Source: an uncultured Bacilli bacterium (GTDB lineage Bacteria > Bacillota_I > Bacilli_A > RF39 > UBA660). From it: DNA of 16,120 nucleotides. Below the pieces are notes generated by a model. It was not told the DNA's origin. It saw nothing but the letters and a program-made list of their open reading frames with translations, and did no database searches. Location of the stretch: NCBI GenBank assembly GCA_947623755.1, contig CANQHB010000015.1, positions 1-16,120 of the forward strand, in the 5' to 3' direction. Shown piece after piece: positions 8,922 to 15,653 of this stretch; the first letter of the stretch is position 1; every line of letters starts with the position of its first letter. A program made the translations under genes and the position numbers.

Positions 8922-9575
8922 TTATTTTTCTGTTATGGCATGCCAACTTTCATCTTTCAAGTAGACTTGAGCAATGCGAGTTTCAGCGCCTCTCTTAACT
9001 CTTACGGCTTTCTTAGAAGAACTATATGTTCCAAGTAAATCAGATTTACTACTATCAAATAGTCCTACTACTTGATCGGAAATATCCTTACCGTTTTCAT
9101 ATACTTTAATACTATATTGTAGTCCTGCTGTATCTCCATCATCTATAATCTCCCAGGTATACTTACCTTCAACCTTTTGCCATTTAGCAGTTAAAGTAAG
9201 GTTTTTAGAAATCTTAGAAGAGAAATTAAATTTAGAATTACCATTATACCAGCCTAAGAATTCATAGCCATCCTTTTTAGGGGTAGCGGGTTCTTTAACC
9301 GTCTTACCACTTTCTACTTTAGCAGTAGATAGCGTTGAACCATCCTCATCTTTAAAAGTAACCGTATATGTTGTTACAGAAGGAGAACTTGACGGTTTCG
9401 AAGAGTTCGAAGGTTTAGGCGAAGTAGAAGGTTTCGAAGAAGATGTAGAGGATTGACCAGCGGCTTGAGATTTAACAGTGATGGATTTAGACGCTGACTT
9501 ACCATTAGCCTTAGCAGTAATAGTAACGGTACCATAAATAGGAGAAGAATTGATGAATAATTTATACCTATTGAG
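8922..9575 (-). CDS. 5'-truncated modular InlB-repeat surface protein, cassette 2
   Basis: The frame is open from just after a TAA at 9576-9578 to the stop at 8922-8924. It contains no ATG, GTG or TTG in its upstream part, so the gene has lost its start and signal peptide. Modules in order are the tail of a Big_2 Ig-like domain ('GTVTITAKANGK', 'KSITVKS'), a Ser/Pro/Lys linker ('QSSTSSSKPSTSPKPS'), one Listeria-Bacteroides repeat ('YTVTFKDEDG', 'DGYEFLGWYNG', 'NLTLTAKW') and the family C-terminal domain ('KYTWEIIDDG' to 'WHAITEK'). Homology to cassette 3 begins at 9528; residues upstream of that look like junction sequence. It may be a pseudogene, a silent donor cassette, or half of a mis-joined gene. 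The giant gene follows after 30 nt. Confidence 0.75.
   Translation of the reverse strand, partial: LNRYKLFINSSPIYGTVTITAKANGKSASKSITVKSQAAGQSSTSSSKPSTSPKPSNSSKPSSSPSVTTYTVTFKDEDGSTLSTAKVESGKTVKEPATPKKDGYEFLGWYNGNSKFNFSSKISKNLTLTAKWQKVEGKYTWEIIDDGDTAGLQYSIKVYENGKDISDQVVGLFDSSKSDLLGTYSSSKKAVRVKRGAETRIAQVYLKDESWHAITEK
9155..9231 (-). repeat. InlB-module block identical to 1-77 (opposite strand)
   Basis: Exact 77-bp match to the left edge of the window. It ends at the boundary between the InlB repeat and the C-terminal domain. Upstream extent cannot be judged because cassette 1 is cut off. Confidence 0.93.
9391..9528 (-). repeat. 138-bp perfect inverted repeat, left arm (Ser-linker module)
   Basis: The reverse complement of 9391-9528 matches 11109-11246 at every base. 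It encodes the end of a Big_2 module and the Ser/Pro/Lys linker in both modular genes. Beyond it one gene continues into an InlB repeat and the other into a Big_2 domain. The two arms enclose 1,580 bp with the ATPase gene. Confidence 0.95.
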
Positions 9576-9608
9576 TTAAAGTAATAATACAACATACTAA
9601 AATTAAGC

Positions 9609-9664
9609 ACTGAAAAAACTTATTAAAAGTGTAAAGTTTTTTCAGTTAAATGAAAAAACTTTAC
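9609..9664 (+). promoter_or_regulatory. Overlapping alternative hairpins / operator upstream of ATPase gene
   Basis: There are two mutually exclusive perfect pairings. 9609-9621 (actgaaaaaactt) pairs with 9634-9646 over 13 bp. 9631-9644 (gtaaagttttttca) pairs with 9651-9664 over 14 bp with a 6-nt loop. The second palindrome overlaps the candidate -35 box at 9660-9665. It may be a repressor operator at DNA level, or an attenuator-like switch if transcribed from further upstream. Only the symmetry is seen. Confidence 0.5.
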
Positions 9665-9688
9665 ATTACTTATTTCTTATTATATAAT
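9660..9688 (+). promoter_or_regulatory. Candidate sigma-A type promoter of ATPase gene
   Basis: TTTACA at 9660-9665, a 17-bp spacer and TATAAT at 9683-9688 form a near-consensus vegetative promoter. The predicted start would fall near 9695, right at the SD AAGGAGG (9695-9701). The mRNA leader would then be extremely short, which weakens the call a little. Confidence 0.5.
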
Positions 9689-9706
9689 TAATTCAAGGAG
9701 GAAATT

Positions 9707-10903
9707 ATGATAAATAGACAACAATATTTAGATTTTCTAATTAAACTAAAAGATAAAAAGATTATAAAAGTTGTAACAGGTATTAGAAGATGTGGTAAAT
9801 CTACATTGTTTGAACTTTATAAAAAATACTTATTAGATAACGGAGTAAAAAAAGATCAAATCATCAATCTTAATTTTGAAAATCCAAGTGATATGAAATT
9901 TAGTGATTGGCATGAATTATATGACTATCTAGAAAATAAGTTATTAAAAAATAAAATGAACTATATATTTTTAGATGAAGTTCAAATAGTCTCTTGTTTT
10001 GAAAAAGCAATAGATGGACTTTTTATAAAAGATAATGTTGATTTATATATAACTGGTTCTAATTCATATATGCTTTCAGGGGAATTAGCTACTTATTTAA
10101 CGGGTAGATATATGCAAATACATATGCTTCCTTTATCTTTTAAAGAATATTATGAAGCAAATAATTGTAATAATGAACTAAAAGCATATCAAGACTATAT
10201 AGAAGATGGAGGATTTCCCTATTTAATTAATTTAAATAATGATAAAGATTTAATTAGAAATTATTTAGATGGTATTTTTAATACGGTATTAATAAAAGAT
10301 GTCATATATCGAAATAATATTAAAGATGTGATGATATTAGATAGTACTATTAAGTTTATTTTTGATAATATAGGAAATTTAGTATCTACTAATAAAATAA
10401 CAAACGCTTTAAATTCAAATGAACGAAAAATATCTGTTAATACAATTGAAAATTATTTATCTAACTTAATAGATAGTTATATTATATATAAGGCTACAAG
10501 ATATGATATAAAGGGAAAAGAGTATTTAAAAACAGGAGACAAATATTATTTATGTGATCTTGGTTTAAGAAAATATCTTTTAGGTGAAGTTAGGGATAAT
10601 GGCAGTATTTTAGAAAATATAATTTATTTAGAATTAAAAAGAAGAAATTATGAAATATATATTGGTAAGTATGAGAATAAAGAAATTGATTTTGTAGTTA
10701 AAAATAATGATGGCTTAAAATATATCCAAGTATCTTTATCTGTAAGAGATGAGGAAACATTAAAAAGAGAATTAACTCCACTTGAAGAAATAAAAGATAA
10801 TTATCCGAAATATATTATTACTTTAGATTATGATACTTTAAATCATAATGGTATTAAACAAATAAGTGCAATAGATTTTCTTTTAGGAAGAATAGATATA
10901 TAA
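9707..10903 (+). CDS. AAA-family ATPase with C-terminal DUF4143 (398 aa)
   Basis: Stand-alone ATPase of the AAA_14 plus DUF4143 family, widespread in gut bacteria and often multicopy; its cellular role is unsettled. Walker A is G25-I-R-R-C-G-K-S-T33. Walker B is 'YIFLDEVQ' around residues 86-93. A sensor-like 'LYITGSNSYML' lies near 115, and an Arg-finger candidate 'LTGRY' near 132. The C-terminal half has the DUF4143 signature 'KYYLCDLGLR'. It ends in a PD-(D/E)XK-like region: 'ENIIYLELKRR', then 'EIDFVV', then 'YIQVS', where Gln-Val-Ser replaces the usual Glu-x-Lys, so nuclease activity is doubtful. A strong SD AAGGAGG sits 5 nt before the ATG. Length is normal for the family. Arg is almost always AGA and Ile often ATA, unlike the neighbouring modular genes, which suggests a separate origin. 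It is monocistronic, with its own promoter and terminator. Confidence 0.92.
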   Translation: MINRQQYLDFLIKLKDKKIIKVVTGIRRCGKSTLFELYKKYLLDNGVKKDQIINLNFENPSDMKFSDWHELYDYLENKLLKNKMNYIFLDEVQIVSCFEKAIDGLFIKDNVDLYITGSNSYMLSGELATYLTGRYMQIHMLPLSFKEYYEANNCNNELKAYQDYIEDGGFPYLINLNNDKDLIRNYLDGIFNTVLIKDVIYRNNIKDVMILDSTIKFIFDNIGNLVSTNKITNALNSNERKISVNTIENYLSNLIDSYIIYKATRYDIKGKEYLKTGDKYYLCDLGLRKYLLGEVRDNGSILENIIYLELKRRNYEIYIGKYENKEIDFVVKNNDGLKYIQVSLSVRDEETLKRELTPLEEIKDNYPKYIITLDYDTLNHNGIKQISAIDFLLGRIDI

Positions 10904-10916
10904 ATGGTATAAATAT

Positions 10917-10951
10917 AAAGAGAAAGCTCAGTTCAGGCTTTTTCTTTTTTT
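10917..10951 (+). terminator. Intrinsic terminator of ATPase gene
   Basis: The arms AAAGAGAAAGC (10917-10927) and GCTTTTTCTTT (10937-10947) pair with one G-U. They enclose a 9-nt loop and are followed by further T residues to 10951. It lies 14 nt after the ATPase stop codon. Confidence 0.8.
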
Positions 10952-10977
10952 GAAGTAAAATATCTATTATTTTTACT

Positions 10978-11037
10978 ACTTCCGAGTTTGGACCGATTTT
11001 ACTTCCGAGTTTGGACCGATTTTACTTCCGAGTTTGG
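10978..11037 (+). repeat. 23-bp tandem repeat, 2.6 copies
   Basis: The unit starts 'acttccgagtttggaccg' and ends with 'atttt'. Copies lie at 10978-11000 and 11001-11023, and a 14-bp partial copy at 11024-11037. The copies are identical. It is clearly more GC-rich than its surroundings and lies between the ATPase terminator and the truncated cassette 3. There are no spacers, so it is not a CRISPR. It may be an end or scar of the segment that carries the ATPase gene. Confidence 0.85.
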
Positions 11038-11061
11038 CGAATTAATAATAATGAATTATGA

Positions 11062-11745
11062 ATTACAGTAGATGCTAATGGTAATGTTCGTGCCCTTAAG
11101 GCAGGAAACGTTACTATTACTGCTAAGGCTAATGGTAAGTCAGCGTCTAAATCCATCACTGTTAAATCTCAAGCCGCTGGTCAATCCTCTACATCTTCTT
11201 CGAAACCTTCTACTTCGCCTAAACCTTCGAACTCTTCGAAACCGTCTACGGTTAAAGTTACTAGTGTTAAGGTCTCTGGTAGTACCGAGGTTACTGTTGG
11301 TGAGTCTATTACCCTTACCGCTACTGTAAGTCCTTCTAACGCTACTAACAAAACCGTTACTTGGTCTGTTAAAAATGGTACTGGTGCCGCTACTATTGAT
11401 AAAAATGGTAAGTTGACTGGTACTAAGGCTGGTACTGTTACTGTTACCGCTACCGCTGATGGTAAGTCTGGTTCTATTACCGTTACTGTTAAAGATGTGG
11501 TTGGTGATTATACGTACCAATCAGCTGCAATTGAAGGATCTGAAAGTAATGTAAAAATTACCATCTGGTTTAACGGAAAAGACGTAACATCTCAAGTTGC
11601 TACTATTAGAAACGCACAAAATATCACAATAGGACGCTATGTTTCAACCTATGCTGCTTTCGTTATCGATAAAGCTGATTTAAGTAAACTTGATAATATT
11701 GTTCTAAAGAGTGATAAGAGCGTTCATAAAGTAACAGCAGAATAA
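11062..11745 (+). CDS. 5'-truncated modular Big_2 surface protein, cassette 3
   Basis: Open from just after TGA 11059-11061 to the TAA at 11743-11745. No in-frame start precedes a late TTG (11413) that would cut a domain in half. The first residues, 'ITVDANGNVRALKAGNVTI', are the second half of a Big_2 Ig-like domain, so the gene is broken inside that domain. The Ser/Pro/Lys linker ('QSSTSSSKPS') follows, then one complete Big_2 domain ('VKVSGSTEVTVGESITLTA', 'VTWSV', 'KAGTVTVTA'), then the family C-terminal domain ('YTYQSAAIEG' to 'VHKVTAE'). Cassettes 1 and 2 have an InlB repeat where this gene has Big_2. C-ending and CGT/GGT-type codons are more frequent here than in the ATPase. Probable pseudogene, silent donor or junction product. 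The giant gene starts 48 nt downstream. Confidence 0.75.
   Translation: MTVDANGNVRALKAGNVTITAKANGKSASKSITVKSQAAGQSSTSSSKPSTSPKPSNSSKPSTVKVTSVKVSGSTEVTVGESITLTATVSPSNATNKTVTWSVKNGTGAATIDKNGKLTGTKAGTVTVTATADGKSGSITVTVKDVVGDYTYQSAAIEGSESNVKITIWFNGKDVTSQVATIRNAQNITIGRYVSTYAAFVIDKADLSKLDNIVLKSDKSVHKVTAE
11109..11246 (+). repeat. 138-bp perfect inverted repeat, right arm (Ser-linker module)
   Basis: Identical at all 138 positions to the minus strand of 9391-9528. Identity ends within the linker at 'aaaccgtc', exactly where the two genes take different downstream modules. Confidence 0.95.
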
Positions 11746-11772
11746 TAATTAATAAATATTTAAAATATTATG

Positions 11773-11885
11773 GAAAGGAAAATATACGTAGTTATGAATA
11801 AAATAGTAAAAGGTTCACTTGCTCTATTAGCTGCTCTTTGCGTAGGTAATATGACCGCAAGTGCTAAAACTATGACTGCTACTGA
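11773..11885 (+). repeat. 113-bp SD/signal-peptide block identical to 8800-8912 (inverted)
   Basis: Exact partner of the block in cassette 2. The surrounding intergenic and downstream coding sequences are not conserved at this level, so the block itself appears to have been exchanged recently or to be under nucleotide-level constraint. Confidence 0.95.
11774..11793 (+). promoter_or_regulatory. Conserved leader with distant SD, cassette 3
   Basis: AAAGGA at 11774-11779 is followed by a 14-nt spacer with TACGTA before the ATG at 11794. An in-frame ATG at 11770 overlaps the SD and is absent from the other cassettes, so it is not taken as the start. Confidence 0.55.
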
Positions 11886-14800
11886 TATCGAAGATATTTC
11901 TAAGTATACTATTGAAGGTCTTGACGAAGAAGCTCAAGAAAACGTTTATATTCTTGGTAAACACGTTCACTTCACTATGATTACTTACGCCGATATGATG
12001 GCAGTTATTACTAATAACAATTTCGATGGCGAACTTGCTGATGCTGTTTTATACCGTAAAGATACAGCCGGCAATTGGTCAGATGGAGCTACTGGTGAAG
12101 CTATTAGTGCTTCTAAAGTTGCTAAATTAGAATTCGAAATGGTTCGCTTGGTTGGTAACTTTGGTGATAATGGTCACGTATCAGAAGATCCTGATTTATA
12201 CGCTTCTGGTGGTGACTATATAAATAAAGTTACTCCTTCAACAGGTCGTGCATACGATGAATTCGTTGATACTACTGCAGATTTATCTGTTGTTAGTGTT
12301 AGAACTTTACCTGCAGGAACCGATTTAGGTAGTGCTATGGGTAATGCTTCTAATGATTATAACTCAAAAGCAATAACATCAACTTTTGCAAAAAAACAAG
12401 AAAAAGGCGAAACAAAATATAGTCTTTCATTTAATGAAACTGCACCTTTATTAACTTTTGCTCAAAATGATACGGATCATAGAGCAAAATGGGTGGTTCT
12501 ATTAGTACAATTAAATAAAAATATCACAAGAAATATGACTGTTTCTTACAAATTAGGTGATAAGTCTGTTGGTGTTACAGTTACTCCATCAGACATCGAA
12601 GCAGCTACTCGTCTTGGTGGTAATGGTAGAGAATTTTTACTTTGGCTACCAGAAGATGCATCTGAAACTTGGGTGAATTCTTCAACTACTTTATCGCCTT
12701 TAAACGGTCTTAGTAAGATAACATTTACACTTAAAGAGCCAGAAAAAGAATCTTTATCACAGGAAATAGCAGTTAGTTTAACAACTTCAAAAGTTCAACA
12801 TTTATACTCAGTAACTGCTCCTACTGATGGTAGTGAATTAGTTGCTGATATTCCTGGCGAAGAAGTAAACTATATTTCTGCAAAAGTAGGAAATAAATAT
12901 TATTTTGGTTTCTATTCTAATAATGATAAACTTAAAAAGTTTGAATTTACTTTAAATGGTGATAAGAAAAGAGCTGTTGGAGAACTAAAAGGTTGGACAA
13001 TTGGTGATTTGATTTCATTGGATCTTGTTGAAGCAGCAAAAGAAACTGCTCAAAATGATATTGACTATAAGTGGAATCAACAAGCTATTAAAGATGGTAT
13101 TACTGTTGAAACAGCAAATTCAAATGAATATGATTATATTGTTGAAGTAGCATACAATAAAGAGTTAAGGGACTTAGGCTCTAACAAAGATGTTGCTTTA
13201 GTTCTTGATCTAAGTGTTGCTCAAAGCAATCTTAATGTTAAATACAAAGATAATCAAACTCTTAAGCCCGATACAAGTGTAGCATCAGGAGTTGTTACTA
13301 GTTATGGAGCTACAGGAGATGCATTTGTATATTGGCTTGATAAAGATACAAGTGAAAAAATAGTTACATTTACAAATAATAGTGGTGTTAACGCTGATAA
13401 AGTTACTGTTAAATTCGTTCTAAAAGATGACACAACTAAGATGACTTTAAATGCTAAGCCAAGTGCAGCTGTTGCCTTATATCCTGGTACTATGGATGAA
13501 GACGAAGGAAAAGCTAACGCAAATTACTTACATAACATGGATGCATTTACTTTCTCTTCATCAGAAAAAAATGGCGTTTATACAATTACTCTTCAGCAAA
13601 AAGAAAAGGGTTCAGACGGACTATTAAATGTACAAGTTCCACATGGTACTGGTAATAATAAGTTTAGTGGTAATTTATATGGAATAGTTATGGATTTAGG
13701 TGTTGACCCTACTAAGTTAACAGTAAATGATGGATATGAAATCGATACTAGAGAAATAAATGCTACTAAGTTTGGTGCTGATACATCTACGCAATTTGTT
13801 TTCTGGTTTAATGATGACTCTGGAAAAACTGCTTCAACCGCTACAGAAGATGTATCGAAAGAGGTAACCTTTAAAAACAATGATAACGATGTTGTCCTAA
13901 AAGTTAAGATCATAATTAAATATATTAGTGCAGAACAAATTTCAGATATAACTGGAAATGGAGCTGGAATAACATCGACTGTCGTTGATAATATTGTTAT
14001 TGCTCCTGAATATCAAGGAGATGTCACTGTTGATCCTAACAATAATTTAAAATTTACAATTAATAAAGGAGTTACAAAATTCGTTGCTACTGCAACAATA
14101 ACAACTACCGCTAACGATGGTACAAAATCAACTACAACTCATGATTATACATACAATATTGATGGTACCCAAGCTAAACGTATTCAAAATTTAACATTAT
14201 CAGGTAACAACAGTGTTTATGCTGCTCAATATGATTCTAAACATCAATACAATCAAGATGCTATTAAGCCAATTTCAGTTGATGGTAATGTAATAAATGT
14301 AACATTTAATAAAAATATTGATGGTCCTTATGCATTATTATTAGACTTAGGACTTGGAGAATATAATAATGATATTTATAAATACAATTCTTCAAATCGT
14401 TACACAACGCCATTAGAAATAGCTTCTGAAAATAGATTTACAGGTAACAAACCTGAAAATATGAAAAATTTAGTTGTTATCTGGTGTGATACGAACAATT
14501 CTAGCACAACTGATGGAGAAAAATTTAGTTTTGTTCATCATACTGATAATGATACTTCTGTTCCTTATGAAATAGTAGTTAAATCATATGTAGATAAAAC
14601 TAATGATAGTGATGAATTTAAACTTGCTGAACCTGATGAAGTAGTTATAGATCCACAACAATTACAAGAGGACGAAGTGACTCGTATTGGTACAAATGCT
14701 GGAAAATATACTACAAAACAAGAAGGACTTAATAAAGTAGTTATCACATACAATAAATTATTAAAACAATATTGTAGTGTTAAGCCAGGTAGCGAGGGTG

Positions 14801-15597
14801 TTGATGATAGTGCTAAATGTACAGGTGCATCAGGTGAGTATAAAACATGGTTTGGTGTATTAGTAGATTTGGGAATAAATCCAAGTTACATTGCAGATAA
14901 TGCCCATGTAGTAAAGGATGGCGTTGCTATCAGTGCAAGTTATAAATTCGATACGGAAGGTGACGACGAAAGGAACCCTGAAAACGTTACTAAATTTGGA
15001 GGCACTTCTGATACTCAATTCTTAATGTGGCTTGATACAGAATCGTTTAACGACAGTGATTTAGCAGAAGAAGATGAAGATGGTAATAAGACTCTTACTT
15101 TCGAATTTAAGCATAATTCTAATAATAATGATGATCCTAATAAATATGGTGAAGCAATTAGAGTTACATTCGTACTTGTTGATGATATGCCTGAAATTTC
15201 AGAGCCTCAATTTACCGAAGTTACTACTGATTCACGTCTTACTGGTGCTACTTTAGATCGATTCAAATTGAATCAAGGAAAAGCAAGTTATGCTTATGAT
15301 GCTGAAACGAAAACACTAACAATAACAAGAGCAAAAATAGATGAATTCCAAAAATATGCTAGACCAGGAACTTCTGATGCTAGTCCAAAATGGTATGTTA
15401 TTGATGTCGACTTTGGCAAAAAATTGAATGCTGTAGGTGAATCAGGATATAGACCAGAAACTTTTGAAGATTCAACTAATATCAAACTTTGGGTTAATTT
15501 CAATACCGAAAAGTCTACTGGAGTATACAATTTTACAGATACAGATACAGGAAAGGAATTTAAATTAACTGTTAAAATTGTTGAAGTTGATGAATAG
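11794..15597 (+). CDS. Giant secreted repeat protein, cassette 3 (1267 aa)
   Basis: Third paralogue. The start at 11794 matches the invariant 'MNKIVKGSLALLAALCVG' signal peptide; starting at 11770 would add eight residues found in no paralogue. The A-S-A cleavage site follows residue 24. The N-terminal domain resembles cassette 1 closely ('VYILGKHVHF', 'FEMVRLVGN', 'GHVSEDPDLYAS', 'AYDEFVDTTADL'). Repeats begin near residues 233, 445, 629, 845, 1018 and 1199; clear ones are 'WFGVLVDLGINP', with 'GGTSDTQFLMWLD' in the same unit, and 'GIVMDLGVDP' with 'STQFVFWF'. Two cysteines in the fifth module ('QYCSVKPG', 'SAKCTGAS') could form a local disulfide not seen in the paralogues. No anchor motif is visible. 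It is followed by the hairpin and lipoprotein, as in the other cassettes. Function unknown; a surface layer or adhesin role is inferred. Confidence 0.85.
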   Translation: MNKIVKGSLALLAALCVGNMTASAKTMTATDIEDISKYTIEGLDEEAQENVYILGKHVHFTMITYADMMAVITNNNFDGELADAVLYRKDTAGNWSDGATGEAISASKVAKLEFEMVRLVGNFGDNGHVSEDPDLYASGGDYINKVTPSTGRAYDEFVDTTADLSVVSVRTLPAGTDLGSAMGNASNDYNSKAITSTFAKKQEKGETKYSLSFNETAPLLTFAQNDTDHRAKWVVLLVQLNKNITRNMTVSYKLGDKSVGVTVTPSDIEAATRLGGNGREFLLWLPEDASETWVNSSTTLSPLNGLSKITFTLKEPEKESLSQEIAVSLTTSKVQHLYSVTAPTDGSELVADIPGEEVNYISAKVGNKYYFGFYSNNDKLKKFEFTLNGDKKRAVGELKGWTIGDLISLDLVEAAKETAQNDIDYKWNQQAIKDGITVETANSNEYDYIVEVAYNKELRDLGSNKDVALVLDLSVAQSNLNVKYKDNQTLKPDTSVASGVVTSYGATGDAFVYWLDKDTSEKIVTFTNNSGVNADKVTVKFVLKDDTTKMTLNAKPSAAVALYPGTMDEDEGKANANYLHNMDAFTFSSSEKNGVYTITLQQKEKGSDGLLNVQVPHGTGNNKFSGNLYGIVMDLGVDPTKLTVNDGYEIDTREINATKFGADTSTQFVFWFNDDSGKTASTATEDVSKEVTFKNNDNDVVLKVKIIIKYISAEQISDITGNGAGITSTVVDNIVIAPEYQGDVTVDPNNNLKFTINKGVTKFVATATITTTANDGTKSTTTHDYTYNIDGTQAKRIQNLTLSGNNSVYAAQYDSKHQYNQDAIKPISVDGNVINVTFNKNIDGPYALLLDLGLGEYNNDIYKYNSSNRYTTPLEIASENRFTGNKPENMKNLVVIWCDTNNSSTTDGEKFSFVHHTDNDTSVPYEIVVKSYVDKTNDSDEFKLAEPDEVVIDPQQLQEDEVTRIGTNAGKYTTKQEGLNKVVITYNKLLKQYCSVKPGSEGVDDSAKCTGASGEYKTWFGVLVDLGINPSYIADNAHVVKDGVAISASYKFDTEGDDERNPENVTKFGGTSDTQFLMWLDTESFNDSDLAEEDEDGNKTLTFEFKHNSNNNDDPNKYGEAIRVTFVLVDDMPEISEPQFTEVTTDSRLTGATLDRFKLNQGKASYAYDAETKTLTITRAKIDEFQKYARPGTSDASPKWYVIDVDFGKKLNAVGESGYRPETFEDSTNIKLWVNFNTEKSTGVYNFTDTDTGKEFKLTVKIVEVDE

Positions 15598-15611
15598 TGT
15601 GATTCAAGATT

Positions 15612-15637
15612 AAAAAAAGGATGCAAATCCTTTTTTT
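15612..15637 (+). terminator. A/U-rich GNRA hairpin between giant gene and lipoprotein gene, cassette 3
   Basis: AAAAAAAGGAT and ATCCTTTTTTT pair perfectly around a GCAA tetraloop, 14 nt after the giant-gene stop and 16 nt before the lipoprotein start. It has the same weak-terminator form as in the other cassettes. Confidence 0.65.
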
Positions 15638-15653
15638 AATAGAAAGAGAACTT

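Noticed and set aside
9374..9610. Leu/Arg-rich minus-strand frame, and its twin on the plus strand at 11072-11329
   Set aside because: Both are the same out-of-frame reading of the 138-bp Ser-linker repeat (MVSQRLNPSLLNLKPL...). They agree only because the DNA is duplicated; there is no RBS and the composition is low-complexity.
10666..10749. Active PD-(D/E)XK nuclease in the C-terminal part of the ATPase
   Set aside because: The E...EID...xxQVS arrangement resembles the fold, but Gln-Val-Ser replaces the catalytic Glu-x-Lys, so activity cannot be claimed.
10978..11037. Possible CRISPR array
   Set aside because: The 23-bp units follow each other directly without spacers and no cas gene is present.
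9529..11108. Insertion sequence carrying the ATPase
   Set aside because: There is no transposase, no target-site duplication and no terminal inverted repeats at the junctions. The 138-bp inverted arms are parts of the flanking genes, so the mobile-element reading stays a hypothesis.
11140..11520. Arg/Ser-rich 126-aa frame antisense to the Big_2 gene
   Set aside because: It is an antisense shadow of the Ser/Thr/Val-rich modular gene, whose codons give Arg/Asn/Ser on the other strand. It has no domain features.
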